Part shown: positions 32,748 to 42,496 of the stretch, in pieces
Position numbering within the stretch: the first letter of the stretch is position 1
How the letters are laid out: each line of letters opens with the position of its first letter
NCBI GenBank assembly: GCA_041739225.1
Contig: JBGSOG010000009.1
Location: 1 to 64,000 of the forward strand
Direction: 5' to 3'
Source: BOKV01 sp041739225
Lineage (GTDB): Bacteria; Pseudomonadota; Alphaproteobacteria; Rhizobiales; Rhizobiaceae
DNA: 64,000 bases
Translations under genes and position numbers: made by a program
The notes under the pieces: generated by a model
Seen by the model: the letters and a program-made list of their open reading frames with translations, nothing else
What the model was told of the DNA's origin: nothing
Database searches by the model: none

Positions 32748-34724
32748 ATGACGCAACCCCGGCTAGGCGTTTGCTATTATCCCGAACATTGGCCTGAAGA
32801 AAAATGGACGGAGGATGCTGCCCGAATGGCAGGTCTGGGCCTGACATTTGTGCGCATTGGCGAGTTTGCCTGGTCGCGGCTGGAGCCGCAACCGGGACAA
32901 CTTGATTTTGGCTGGCTCGCTAAAGCCATCGACATCATGCATGCGGCGGGTTTGAAGGTGGTTTTGGGCACTCCCACAGCCACGCCGCCGAAATGGCTGG
33001 TCGACAAGATGCCGGACATGCTGCCGGTCGGCGCAGATGGAAAACAACGCGGTTTTGGCTCGCGCCGACACTATTGCTTTTCACACCAAGGCTATCGCGA
33101 AGCGTGCCGGGAAATCGTCACCAGTCTTGCCAAGGCCTTTGGTGGACATCCCGGCGTGGCAGCCTGGCAAACCGACAATGAATATGATTGTCACAACACG
33201 ACGCTGTCTTATTCGCCCGCAGCCTTGAAGGAATTTCGCAATTGGCTTGCGCGCCGCTACCAGTCGCCCGATGCTTTGAACCGGGCTTGGGGCAATGTAT
33301 TCTGGTCGATGGAATACAGCGCTTTTGACGAAATAGGATTGCCGAACGAAACTGTAACCGAAGCCAACCCGGCACACTGGATGGATTTTCGCAGGTTCTC
33401 GTCCGACCAGGTGGTTTCGTTCAACCGGCTGCAAACGGACATCCTGCGAAAATTGTCGCCAGGGCGCGATCTCATTCACAATTTCATGGGCCGCACGCTT
33501 GCCTTTGACCATTTTGACGTAGGTTCGGACCTAGACGTTTCCAGTTGGGATTCATACCCGCTTGGCTTTCTTGAAGACCGGTCCGACCGTTCGGTTGATT
33601 TCAAACGGGAATTCCTTGCGGCAGGTGATCCCGATTTTCAGGCATTCCACCATGATCTTTACCGGGCAACCTCCAGGGGCCGCTGGTGGATCATGGAACA
33701 GCAACCCGGCCCGGTTAACTGGGCACCACACAATCCGGCACCACGCGAGGGCATGGTGCGGCTTTGGTCCTGGGAAGCTTTCGCGCATGGCGCTGAGGTC
33801 GTGAGCTATTTCCGCTGGCGTCAGGCACCTTTTGCACAAGAGCAGATGCATGCCGGACTGCTTCGACCCGACAGCGTGGTAGCGCCCGGTTTTCATGAGG
33901 CTGCGCAAGTGGCTGGCGAAATTGCGGCACTGGGGCCGGTTGTCCAAACCCAAAGCGCTGTGGCGCTGGTCATCGACTATCCGTCGGCCTGGGCATGGGA
34001 AATCCAGCCGCAGGGCCGGGAATTTGACTACTTCCGGCTGGTTTTCGATTTCTACAAAGGCCTGCGCCGACTGGGACTGGATGTCGATATCAAAAGTTCG
34101 CGTGACACATCGTTTTCCGGCTATCGGATGGTGCTGGTACCGGGGGTCTTTGCATGGCCGGAAGGTTTGGCGCAGGCGCTGTCTTCAAGTGGTGCGCTGG
34201 TGCTGGCAGGTCCGAGATCGGGTTCGAAAACAGTCGATTTTCATATCCCGGCAACACTTCCACCAGCATTGCCGAAATCCATGCTGGACATGAAAATCAC
34301 CCGAGTCGAGTCGCTGCCTGGCCATTCCCCGGTTCCATTGGCAAATGGAAAAGGTAATTTTCACTTCTGGCGTGAATTTGTGGAAATGGGCGCCAACTGC
34401 ACAAGTGCGCTGCAAACTGCCGATGGCGGACCTGCTTTGTTGGCGCAGGGTCATTGGCGCTATCTGGCCGGCTGGCCCGATGAAAAGGCGATGAGCGCAG
34501 TGCTGACGGTGCTTGCAGCGGAATGCGGACTTTCCATATCGAGGCTTCCCGATGCCCTGCGGCTGCGACAAGCCGGAGATTTGCTTTTTGGATTCAATTA
34601 TGGCTCGCAAGCCATTGATATTTCTGACTACGCCAGTGGGGAATTGGTGCTGGGGGCCTATACACTTGAGCCATCCGGTGTTGTTGTGTTGAAGAATTCC
34701 ACTCGGAAAGCAAACACAAGATGA
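32748..34724 (+). CDS. GH42 beta-galactosidase
   Basis: Cytoplasmic family-42 beta-galactosidase of 658 residues from the ATG at 32748 behind AAGGAAAA. The frame is open upstream into dgoA, but no supported start lies there. The catalytic TIM barrel begins GVCYYPEHWPEEKW. The acid/base is Glu145 (QTDNEYDCH) and the nucleophile Glu317 (IMEQQPGPVNW). A trimerisation domain (about 390-590) and a small C-terminal beta domain follow. No signal peptide, so the substrate must be imported. Together with the GH4 gene it covers alpha- and beta-galactosidic bonds. Confidence 0.94.
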   Translation: MTQPRLGVCYYPEHWPEEKWTEDAARMAGLGLTFVRIGEFAWSRLEPQPGQLDFGWLAKAIDIMHAAGLKVVLGTPTATPPKWLVDKMPDMLPVGADGKQRGFGSRRHYCFSHQGYREACREIVTSLAKAFGGHPGVAAWQTDNEYDCHNTTLSYSPAALKEFRNWLARRYQSPDALNRAWGNVFWSMEYSAFDEIGLPNETVTEANPAHWMDFRRFSSDQVVSFNRLQTDILRKLSPGRDLIHNFMGRTLAFDHFDVGSDLDVSSWDSYPLGFLEDRSDRSVDFKREFLAAGDPDFQAFHHDLYRATSRGRWWIMEQQPGPVNWAPHNPAPREGMVRLWSWEAFAHGAEVVSYFRWRQAPFAQEQMHAGLLRPDSVVAPGFHEAAQVAGEIAALGPVVQTQSAVALVIDYPSAWAWEIQPQGREFDYFRLVFDFYKGLRRLGLDVDIKSSRDTSFSGYRMVLVPGVFAWPEGLAQALSSSGALVLAGPRSGSKTVDFHIPATLPPALPKSMLDMKITRVESLPGHSPVPLANGKGNFHFWREFVEMGANCTSALQTADGGPALLAQGHWRYLAGWPDEKAMSAVLTVLAAECGLSISRLPDALRLRQAGDLLFGFNYGSQAIDISDYASGELVLGAYTLEPSGVVVLKNSTRKANTR

Positions 34725-35692
34725 TGAAACCCAAGGCACTGGTTACCTGTCATTGGCCATCTGAAATCGAGGCAGGGATTGCCGAACGGTTTGATGCCGT
34801 GTTTACGCCGGACGACAGGCCACTGGATGCTGAAGGGTTGGCGAAAGCACTGCAGGATCACGATGTGATCTTTGCCACCGTTACCAACCGGTTTACCCAG
34901 TCCATGTTTACAGCAATACCGGTTCGCACCCGGCTGATTGCCAATTACGGGGTTGGGTACAGCCACATTGACGCCAAGGCTGCCCGGTTGGCTGGCGTGA
35001 CGGTCACCAATACGCCGGATGTTTTGACCGACTGTACGGCTGATACCGCCTTGCTTTTGATGTTGATGGCGGCGCGGCGCGCCAGCGAAGGCGAGCGCAT
35101 GCTGCGTGCCCGGCAATGGCAGGGATTCGGCGTGACGCATTTTCTGGGAACCCGCCTGACCGGCAAAACGCTGGGCATCATCGGCATGGGGCGGATCGGA
35201 CAAGCAACAGCGGCAAGGGCGCATTTCGGCTTTGGAATGAACGTGGTCTTTCACAACCGTTCAAGAGTTGACAATGATCTGGTCAGGATGATGGGTGCCA
35301 GGCAAATGGCGTCAATTGATGAAGTTCTGGGCGCGGCTGATTTCGTATCACTGCATTGCCCGGGCGGCGCAGAAAACCGCCACCTCATCAACCGTGACCG
35401 TCTGGCGCGAATGAAACCCTCTGCGTTTCTCATCAACACCGCGCGTGGAGAAGTTGTGGACGAAGCGGCGCTTGCTGATGCCTTGGACACGGGCAAGATT
35501 GCCGGCGCCGGGCTGGACGTCTTTGACGGCGAACCCAATGTCAACCCAAGGCTGATTTCCGCTCCCAATGCATCGCTGTTGCCGCACATCGGCAGCGCCA
35601 CCCACGAAACCCGTCTTGCGATGGGGCGCCGGGCGCTCGACAATGCGATTGCGTTTTTTGACGGCCAAACCCCGCCCGATTGCGTCAACTAG
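34721..35692 (+). CDS. D-2-hydroxyacid dehydrogenase (glyoxylate/hydroxypyruvate reductase-like)
   Basis: NAD(P)-dependent dehydrogenase of the D-isomer 2-hydroxyacid family, 323 residues. The nucleotide fold is GIIGMGRIGQATAARAHFGFGM. Catalytic residues are Arg in INTARGEVVDEAAL, Glu in GLDVFDGEP, and His in LLPHIGSAT. The sequence resembles glyoxylate/hydroxypyruvate reductases (GyaR group). The ATG overlaps the GH42 stop (ATGA), so it belongs to the sugar operon. A role in a glycerate, hydroxypyruvate or 2-keto-acid side reaction is inferred. It stops 3 bp before the convergent LysR gene. Confidence 0.88.
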   Translation: MMKPKALVTCHWPSEIEAGIAERFDAVFTPDDRPLDAEGLAKALQDHDVIFATVTNRFTQSMFTAIPVRTRLIANYGVGYSHIDAKAARLAGVTVTNTPDVLTDCTADTALLLMLMAARRASEGERMLRARQWQGFGVTHFLGTRLTGKTLGIIGMGRIGQATAARAHFGFGMNVVFHNRSRVDNDLVRMMGARQMASIDEVLGAADFVSLHCPGGAENRHLINRDRLARMKPSAFLINTARGEVVDEAALADALDTGKIAGAGLDVFDGEPNVNPRLISAPNASLLPHIGSATHETRLAMGRRALDNAIAFFDGQTPPDCVN

Positions 35693-35695
35693 ATT

Positions 35696-36547
35696 TCAAC
35701 GGGCAGTCAGGCCTTTTCGCAAAATGCCGAACAACTTGCGGATCGCAGGTTTGTGGCGGTTGCGCACATTTACGCCGAGGAAAACCGGCTGGCTGATCGG
35801 ATCAATAGCGCCAACCCTTTGGCAAATTCCTGCTTGTTCCAATGCTTTTGCTGAATCTTCCAAAACAAACGCTGATCCGCCCACTGATCGCAGCAGCGCG
35901 CAGATGGCTGCGTCCTGACCGCTTGCAAGCGGCGCATCTGCAAGATGGGGAAGTGCCTGGCGGTGCAGAATTGTGAATGCCGGCGAGTAGCCTGCCAAAA
36001 TGTAACGCTCGCGGGTCACCCTTGAGAGGATGCTGGAATCCGTGCTGACCATTGTGTAGCTCACCTCTCCCGCCATTTCATAGTGCAGGTCCGGCATGTG
36101 GCGCGGCGTGTAGAGTACAGCCGCATCCAGTGCGCCGGAGAGCAGATCCCCGCACATCTGGGTCGAGTAGTCGGGTTCGATGTAAAACGCGGTCTGCGCA
36201 ATCGCCTTTCGAAATTGCAACACCCACTCCCCAATGTGGTTGGCCGCAAGATCGTTTTGCATGCCGATCCGCAAGGTTCGCTCGCCATTGCCCGAAATGT
36301 CCATCGCCCGGCGTGCCTCGTTCCACTCGTGAAGCATGGCTCTGGCATGGGAGATGAATCGCTGACCTGCGGCAGTCAGGCTGGTGCCGGCCTTGCTGCG
36401 ATCAAACAGGCGCGCGCCGACGCTGGACTCCAGCGAGCGGATTCTCCCGGAAACAGTTGATTGGGTAACCGCCAGCCGCTCTGCGGTACGGTTGAACGAG
36501 GCGGTCTCAACCAGATCGAGGAATGTTTCAACCAGTTCGGGCTGCAA
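35696..36547 (-). CDS. LysR-family transcriptional regulator
   Basis: Regulator of 283 residues. The N-terminal helix-turn-helix (1-60) reads ETFLDLVETASFNRTAERLAVTQSTVSGRIRSLE. The C-terminal LysR substrate domain (about 90-283) binds an effector. Divergent from the dimethylglycine-dehydrogenase-like operon at 36669 and separated by 121 bp. LysR proteins often control a divergent neighbour, so it probably regulates the methylamine genes. Convergent with the 2-hydroxyacid dehydrogenase gene. Confidence 0.92.
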   Translation of the reverse strand: MQPELVETFLDLVETASFNRTAERLAVTQSTVSGRIRSLESSVGARLFDRSKAGTSLTAAGQRFISHARAMLHEWNEARRAMDISGNGERTLRIGMQNDLAANHIGEWVLQFRKAIAQTAFYIEPDYSTQMCGDLLSGALDAAVLYTPRHMPDLHYEMAGEVSYTMVSTDSSILSRVTRERYILAGYSPAFTILHRQALPHLADAPLASGQDAAICALLRSVGGSAFVLEDSAKALEQAGICQRVGAIDPISQPVFLGVNVRNRHKPAIRKLFGILRKGLTAR

Positions 36548-36668
36548 GAAATGAAACTCCGTTGCACAATGAAAACTAATCGGAACATTCGATCAATAAA
36601 TTCGGCAAATCGCAATTGAAAAAACCCTGTCAGCACAGGATATTCCAGAGGTTTCCAGGGAGGATGGC

Positions 36669-39116
36669 GTGAACGATTTCCCAACACATGCAAGGGTGGT
36701 GGTCATTGGCGGCGGGGCAGTTGGCGTGTCTTCGCTCTACCACCTTGCCAAGGGCGGCTGGAGAGATTGCGTTCTGCTCGAAAAGAATGAATTGACATCC
36801 GGTTCCACATGGCACGCAGCCGGGAATGTCCCGACTTTTTCATCGTCCTGGTCAATCATGAACATGCAGCGCTATTCGGCGCAGCTTTACCGCGACCTGG
36901 GCGTTTTGGTTGATTATCCGATGAACTACCACGTTACCGGTTCCGTACGCCTTGGTCACAGCAAAGAGCGCATGCGGGAATTTGCCAAGGTAGTCGGCAT
37001 GGGCCGGTATCAGGGCATGAACCTCGATCTGCTTTCGCCGGACGATATCAAGTCGCACTATCCTTTTGTCGAGACGCACGATCTCATGGGCGCGCTGTAC
37101 GACCCCAATGACGGAGACATTGACCCGGCGCAGCTGACGCAGGCATTGGCCAAAGGTGCGCGCGAACTGGGCGCGCGGATCATCAGGTTCTGTCCTGTTA
37201 CGGGCGTGCGCCGTGAGAAAGAAGAATGGGTGGTTGAAACACCGCAAGGCGAAATTCGCTGCGAGAAGGTGGTAAATGCCGCCGGTTACCGGGCGCGTGA
37301 AGTTGGCAAGATGTTCGGACGTGACTTGCCGATGATGACCATGAGCCATCAATACCTTCTGTTTGATACAATCCCCGAACTGGAAGCATGGTCGCGTGAG
37401 GCAGGCCACAAGCTGCCGCTTATGCGCGATGTGGATTCGTCCTATTATTTGCGACAGGAAAAGTACGGAATGAATCTGGGGCCTTATGAGCGCAATTGCC
37501 GGGCGCACTGGGTAGAGCCGTCGGATCCCATGCCTGATGACTTTTCGTTCCAGCTTTTCCCCGACGATGTCGAGCGGCTGGAATGGTATATCAACGACGC
37601 CATGGAGCGGGTTCCAATTCTTGCGACGGCGGGACTGTCCAAGGTCATCAACGGCCCGATCCCCTACACACCGGATGGCAACCCGCTTATCGGACCGATG
37701 CCGGGGCTGCCCAATGCGTTTGAGGCGTGTGTGTTCACCTTCGGCATTTGCCAGGCGGGCGGTGCGGGCAAAGTGCTGGCTGAATGGGTAATGCATGGCC
37801 AGACCGAGTGGGACATGTGGTCATGCGATCCGCGCCGGTTCACAAGCTTTCCGGATGTTGACTACTGCGTCGCCAAGGGCATGGAAGTTTACGGCCATGA
37901 GTATGCGATGCACTTCCCACGCCATGCGTGGCCTGCAGGACGCAACCGGAAACTTTCGGCAATCCATGACCGGACCCTCTCTTTCGGCGCGCAATATGGC
38001 GCTTACAATGGCTGGGAGCGGGCGCTTTGGTATGCGAAGCCGGGTGACGATACATCAGAAGCGGCTACACAAACGTGGTCGCGAAAGGGGCCGTGGGAGC
38101 CGCGCATTCGTGAGGAATGCGAAGCGGTACGCGATGCAGCGGGCATTCTCGACCTGCCCGGATTTTCGCGGTTCCGCCTGAAAGGCGAGGGGGCCAGCGA
38201 GTGGCTGGCAAAACAAGTCACCGGCCTTGTTCCCAAGCCGGGCCGTATCGGGCTTGGATATTTCTCGGACGAGAGTGGGCGCATTGTAACTGAGATGTCT
38301 CTCATGACCATTGCACCGGATTTCCATTTTTTGATCACTGCCGCTGTGGCGCAGTGGCACGACATGGAATGGCTCAAGGCTGCGATGCCGGCGGATGCAG
38401 CTTTCAGTATTGAGGATGTAACCGAGGAATTTTCCTGCCACATTCTCACCGGGCCGAAATCGCGCGAAATTCTTGCCGGATGCAGCGATGGCGATCTGTC
38501 GCTACGCTGGCTGACGCACCAAAGTGCGCAGATTGGCGGCCGGTATTGCCAACTGGTTCGCGTGTCGTTTGCCGGTGAACTGGGCTGGGAAATCCACACA
38601 AAGACCGCTGATACGGCAGCAGTGTTTGATGCGATCTGGGACGCCGGAAAGCCGCACGGGCTCAAGCCGTTCGGCATGTTTGCGCTCGACAGCATGCGGA
38701 TCGAAAAGGGTTATCGCGCGTGGAAAGGTGATCTTTCAACCGACTACACCATCCTGCAAGGCGGGCTTGAGCGCTTTGTGAATTGGGAAAAGCCGGAGTT
38801 TCGCGGGAAGGCAGCTTTGCTGGCCGAAAAGCAAAAAGGCGTTTCAAAGCGTTTTGTGACGTTGGTGGTCGAGGGTGGCGATTGCGATGCACCCTACATG
38901 TCGACGCTCTGGCATGGCGGCGAGGTTGTCGGTGAGACCACCTCGTGTGCTTTTGGCTACCGGACCGGCAAAATTATCGCCCTCGGAATGCTGCGCGCCG
39001 ATCTCAATATAGAAGGCACCAAATTGGAAGTTGAAATTTTCGGGGAGCGATACAAGGCAGTGGTCCAGGAAGACCGGCCACTTTGGGACCCTGAAAATGC
39101 GAGGATCAGGGCATGA
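36669..39116 (+). CDS. Dimethylglycine/sarcosine dehydrogenase-like flavoprotein with GcvT domain (copy 1)
   Basis: Protein of 815 residues from a GTG at 36669 behind GGGAGG; the ATG at 36664 runs straight into a stop. The N-terminal FAD domain (about 1-390) has VVIGGGAVGVSSLYHLA and GSTWHAAG. In mammalian dimethylglycine dehydrogenase the His of TWHAAG holds covalent FAD. A linker domain is followed by a folate-binding aminomethyltransferase (GcvT-like) domain (about 425-815: LPGFSRFRLKGEGASEWL, GELGWEIHTKT, DSMRIEKGYRAWKGDLS). It is expected to oxidatively demethylate an N-methylamine and pass the C1 unit to tetrahydrofolate. The exact substrate is unknown. Four-base overlap with the next gene. 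Confidence 0.88.
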   Translation: MNDFPTHARVVVIGGGAVGVSSLYHLAKGGWRDCVLLEKNELTSGSTWHAAGNVPTFSSSWSIMNMQRYSAQLYRDLGVLVDYPMNYHVTGSVRLGHSKERMREFAKVVGMGRYQGMNLDLLSPDDIKSHYPFVETHDLMGALYDPNDGDIDPAQLTQALAKGARELGARIIRFCPVTGVRREKEEWVVETPQGEIRCEKVVNAAGYRAREVGKMFGRDLPMMTMSHQYLLFDTIPELEAWSREAGHKLPLMRDVDSSYYLRQEKYGMNLGPYERNCRAHWVEPSDPMPDDFSFQLFPDDVERLEWYINDAMERVPILATAGLSKVINGPIPYTPDGNPLIGPMPGLPNAFEACVFTFGICQAGGAGKVLAEWVMHGQTEWDMWSCDPRRFTSFPDVDYCVAKGMEVYGHEYAMHFPRHAWPAGRNRKLSAIHDRTLSFGAQYGAYNGWERALWYAKPGDDTSEAATQTWSRKGPWEPRIREECEAVRDAAGILDLPGFSRFRLKGEGASEWLAKQVTGLVPKPGRIGLGYFSDESGRIVTEMSLMTIAPDFHFLITAAVAQWHDMEWLKAAMPADAAFSIEDVTEEFSCHILTGPKSREILAGCSDGDLSLRWLTHQSAQIGGRYCQLVRVSFAGELGWEIHTKTADTAAVFDAIWDAGKPHGLKPFGMFALDSMRIEKGYRAWKGDLSTDYTILQGGLERFVNWEKPEFRGKAALLAEKQKGVSKRFVTLVVEGGDCDAPYMSTLWHGGEVVGETTSCAFGYRTGKIIALGMLRADLNIEGTKLEVEIFGERYKAVVQEDRPLWDPENARIRA

Positions 39117-40021
39117 AGTCCATTGTGCTCACCGATGGCGGCATGGGTCAGGAATTGATCCGTCGCTCGGGCAAAGAGCCTACGCCGATGTGGTCTGCGA
39201 GGGTGTTGCTGGACGAGCCGGATCTGGTTCGCGAACTGCATGCCGATTTCATCAGCGCTGGCGCCCGGACCATCACGATCAACACGTATTCTGCAACGCC
39301 GGAGCGACTTGAGCGCGATGGTCAGAGCGACTGGTTCAAGCCGTTGCAGCAGCGAGGGTGTGAACTGGCGCTGGCAGCGCGCGAGGAAAGCGGCATCGAA
39401 GGTGTCCGCATTGCCGGATGCCTGCCGCCCATTCTGGCAAGCTATCGTCCGGATGTTGCGCCTGACTACGAGACTTGCCTTTCGCTTTATCGGCAAGTGG
39501 TTGAGCAGCAGGCCGCACACGTGGATTTTTTCCTTTGTGAAACACTGGCCTCGGTGAAGGAAATCCGCGCCGCAGCAACAGCGGCCAAAGAAAGCGGCAA
39601 GCCTGTTTGGGTCGGAATGACTGTGAAGGATGACGGCAGTGCCATGCTGCGTGGCGGCGAAACGCTGGCCGACGCTCATGCGGTGTTGGACGAGATCGGC
39701 GTCGAAGTCCGTTTGCTCAATTGCTCCAAGCCAGAGGCGATCAGCGCTTCGTGGGGCGAGTTTTCGAAGGCAGCAGGCCCGCTTGGAGCCTACGCCAACG
39801 GCTTTACTGCCATCGACAATCTCAAGCCAGGTGGCACGGTCAAATCAATCTCTGCAAGGCATGATTTGGGACCTGAACAATATGCCGGGTTTGTCTTGCA
39901 ATGGGTGAATGACGGGGCGGCCATTGTAGGTGGTTGTTGTGAGGTCGGGCCGGAGCATATTGCATTTCTGCGCCAAGCCCTTGAAGAGCGCGGTTACACG
40001 ATCACAGGATCAGTCAAATGA
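39113..40021 (+). CDS. Homocysteine S-methyltransferase family protein
   Basis: Zinc-dependent methyltransferase barrel of 302 residues, related to betaine- and S-methylmethionine-homocysteine methyltransferases. TDGGMGQELI opens the barrel. The three zinc-binding cysteines are Cys204 (LLNCSKPE) and Cys275-Cys276 (VGGCCEVGPEHI). Translation is coupled on both sides (ATGA overlaps), locking it between the two dimethylglycine-dehydrogenase-like genes. A quaternary amine such as a betaine is a likely methyl donor, making methionine and a dimethylated product that the flanking dehydrogenases could oxidise (inferred). Confidence 0.88.
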   Translation: MKSIVLTDGGMGQELIRRSGKEPTPMWSARVLLDEPDLVRELHADFISAGARTITINTYSATPERLERDGQSDWFKPLQQRGCELALAAREESGIEGVRIAGCLPPILASYRPDVAPDYETCLSLYRQVVEQQAAHVDFFLCETLASVKEIRAAATAAKESGKPVWVGMTVKDDGSAMLRGGETLADAHAVLDEIGVEVRLLNCSKPEAISASWGEFSKAAGPLGAYANGFTAIDNLKPGGTVKSISARHDLGPEQYAGFVLQWVNDGAAIVGGCCEVGPEHIAFLRQALEERGYTITGSVK

Positions 40022-42465
40022 ATGCAGTTGTTCCCAACAAGGCGCGGGTGGTCATCATCGGCGGGGGCGTATCGGGCTGCTCCGTCGCCTACCATCTGGC
40101 AAAACTTGGATGGAAAGACGTCATCCTTCTGGAGCGCAAGCAACTGACTTGCGGCACAACGTGGCATGCCGCCGGTCTGATCGGGCAATTGCGCGGCTCG
40201 CTCAACATGACGCGGCTGGCAAAATATTCCGCGGATTTGTACGTCAAACTGGAAGCAGAAACCGGCGTTGCCACAGGCATGCGCCAGAACGGATCGATAT
40301 CCGTAGCACTTACCGAGCACCGCAAGGAAGAAATCCTTCGTGCCGCGACGCTGGCACGGGCCTTCAACATCGACGTGCACGAGATAAGCCCGGCACAAGT
40401 CAAGTCGATGTATCCGCATCTCAACGTGTCTGATGTGGTTGCAGCGGTTCACCTGCCACTCGACGGACAATGCGACCCGGCCAACATTGCGATGGCACTG
40501 GCAAAGGGCGCGCGGCAGAACGGCGCGAAAATCATTGAAGGCGTCAAGGTCACGGCGGTGCATCAAGCCAATGGCCGCGTGACGGGCGTGGAATGGGCGC
40601 AAGGCGATGAGCGCGGGACAATAGATGCCGACATGGTCGTCAATTGCGCTGGCATGTGGGCGCGTGACCTTGCCGGAACTTCGGGTGTGACCATCCCGCT
40701 GCATGCCTGCGAGCATTTCTACATTGTGACCGAACCCATTGAGGGGCTTGGCCGTCTGCCGGTGCTGCGCGTTCCCGACGAGTGCGCGTACTACAAGGAA
40801 GACGCCGGAAAAATGATGCTTGGCGCATTTGAGCCGGTGGCAAAGCCCTGGGGCATGAATGGAATTTCCGAAGATTTTTGTTTCGACCAATTGCCTGAGG
40901 ATTTCGACCATTTCGAGCCGATCCTCGAAAAGGCGGTCAACCGCATGCCGATGCTGGCGACCGCCGGCATCCACACATTCTTCAATGGACCCGAAAGCTT
41001 CACGCCGGATGACCGATATTATCTGGGCGAAGCGCCGGAGTTGAAAAACTACTGGATCGCAGCGGGTTACAACTCGATCGGAATAGTTTCATCAGGCGGC
41101 GCAGGGTTTGCGCTGGCGCAATGGATGAACGACGGTGAGCCGCCTTTCGACCTTTGGGAGGCCGACATCAAGCGTGCGCAGCCGTTCCAGAAAAACCGCA
41201 AGTATTTGCGTGAACGGGTGAGTGAAACGCTGGGCTTGCTCTACGCCGATCATTTTCCCTATCGTCAGGTGGTGACGGCACGCGGCGTTCGCCGTTCGCC
41301 GCTGCACGAGCATTTGAAGGCGGCAGGCGCAGTGTTTGGCGAAGTTGCCGGATGGGAGCGCGCCAACTGGTTTGCCAATGCAGGGCAGGAGCGCGAATAC
41401 CGGTATTCGTGGAAACGGCAAAACTGGTTTGACAATCAGAAGGCTGAACACCTTGCCGTGCGCAACGGCGTCGGCTTGTTCGACATGACCTCATTCGGCA
41501 AAATCCGGGTCGAGGGCAGGGATGCGTGCGCCTTCCTGCAAAGTGTCTGTGCCAATGATGTTGATGTTCCGGCCGGGCGCATTGTCTACACGCAAATGCT
41601 CAACCAGCGCGGCGGCATAGAGAGTGACTTGACGGTCACCCGCCTGTCGGAAACAGCCTTTCTGATGGTCGTGCCCGGTGCGACCTTGCAGCGCGACCTT
41701 GCTTGGCTGCGCCGCAATGTTGGCGAAGCTTTTGCGGTCATCACCGATGTGACTGCCGCCGAAGCGGTGTTGTGCGTCATGGGGCCGAAGGCGCGTGATC
41801 TGCTTCAGGCAGTCAGTCCGAATGATTTTTCCAATGAGCATCATCCCTTCGGCACGGCGCGCGAAATCGAAATCGGCATGGGCCTGGCACGGGCGCACCG
41901 CGTCACCTATGTCGGCGAGCTTGGCTGGGAATTGTATGTATCCACCGATCAGGCCGCACATGTTTTCGAGGCATTGTCGGAAGCTGGCGCAGACCATGGC
42001 CTGAAATTGTGCGGCATTCATACGCTCGACTCGTGCCGTATTGAAAAAGCCTACCGTCACTTCGGCCACGACATCACCGACGAAGACCATGTTCTGGAAG
42101 CGGGCCTCGGCTTTGCGGTCAAAACTGCAAAGCCGGCTTTCATCGGGCGCGATGCGGTCTTGCGCAAGCGTGAAGCGGGGCTTGACCGACGGCTCGTCCA
42201 GTTCAGGCTGAGTGACAGCGAACCGCTGCTTTTTCACAACGAAGCAATCGTTCGCGATGGCAAAATCGTCTCGATCATCACGTCCGGCAATTACGGCCAT
42301 CATCTGGGTGGTGCGATCGGGCTTGGATACATTCCGGCAAAGGGCGAGAGCGCAGAAAGCCTTTTGGCTTCGGCATACGAAATCGAAATCGCCGGCGAGC
42401 GGCACAAGGCAGTTGCCTCGTTGAAACCCATGTACGACCCGGATTCAGCGCGCGTGCGCATGTAA
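40018..42465 (+). CDS. Dimethylglycine/sarcosine dehydrogenase-like flavoprotein with GcvT domain (copy 2)
   Basis: Paralogue of the gene at 36669, also 815 residues. N-terminal FAD site VVIIGGGVSGCSVAYHLA and the covalent-FAD type motif GTTWHAAGLIGQLRGS. The C-terminal GcvT-like folate domain (about 430-815) includes GLFDMTSFGKIRVEGRDA, GELGWELYVSTDQ and DSCRIEKAYRHFGHDIT. The LIGQLRGSLNM segment after the flavin motif is closer to known dimethylglycine dehydrogenases than copy 1. Two non-identical copies may act in sequence, for example on dimethyl and then monomethyl intermediates. The start overlaps the methyltransferase stop. Confidence 0.9.
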   Translation: MNAVVPNKARVVIIGGGVSGCSVAYHLAKLGWKDVILLERKQLTCGTTWHAAGLIGQLRGSLNMTRLAKYSADLYVKLEAETGVATGMRQNGSISVALTEHRKEEILRAATLARAFNIDVHEISPAQVKSMYPHLNVSDVVAAVHLPLDGQCDPANIAMALAKGARQNGAKIIEGVKVTAVHQANGRVTGVEWAQGDERGTIDADMVVNCAGMWARDLAGTSGVTIPLHACEHFYIVTEPIEGLGRLPVLRVPDECAYYKEDAGKMMLGAFEPVAKPWGMNGISEDFCFDQLPEDFDHFEPILEKAVNRMPMLATAGIHTFFNGPESFTPDDRYYLGEAPELKNYWIAAGYNSIGIVSSGGAGFALAQWMNDGEPPFDLWEADIKRAQPFQKNRKYLRERVSETLGLLYADHFPYRQVVTARGVRRSPLHEHLKAAGAVFGEVAGWERANWFANAGQEREYRYSWKRQNWFDNQKAEHLAVRNGVGLFDMTSFGKIRVEGRDACAFLQSVCANDVDVPAGRIVYTQMLNQRGGIESDLTVTRLSETAFLMVVPGATLQRDLAWLRRNVGEAFAVITDVTAAEAVLCVMGPKARDLLQAVSPNDFSNEHHPFGTAREIEIGMGLARAHRVTYVGELGWELYVSTDQAAHVFEALSEAGADHGLKLCGIHTLDSCRIEKAYRHFGHDITDEDHVLEAGLGFAVKTAKPAFIGRDAVLRKREAGLDRRLVQFRLSDSEPLLFHNEAIVRDGKIVSIITSGNYGHHLGGAIGLGYIPAKGESAESLLASAYEIEIAGERHKAVASLKPMYDPDSARVRM

Positions 42466-42496
42466 CGGTCAATGCCGCAAGGCTGGAGGAAATGTG

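Noticed and set aside
36587..36601. T-N11-A LysR-type site before the dimethylglycine-dehydrogenase-like operon
   Set aside because: ATTCGATCAATAAAT meets the loose pattern, but its arms are not symmetrical beyond three bases, which is expected by chance in an A/T-rich promoter.
36852..37796. Long minus-strand open frame under the first dimethylglycine-dehydrogenase-like gene
   Set aside because: Antisense to a full-length family match, with no domain and no supported start.
41491..42405. Long minus-strand open frame under the second dimethylglycine-dehydrogenase-like gene
   Set aside because: Same reasoning: it mirrors the codon bias of the real gene and resembles no known protein.
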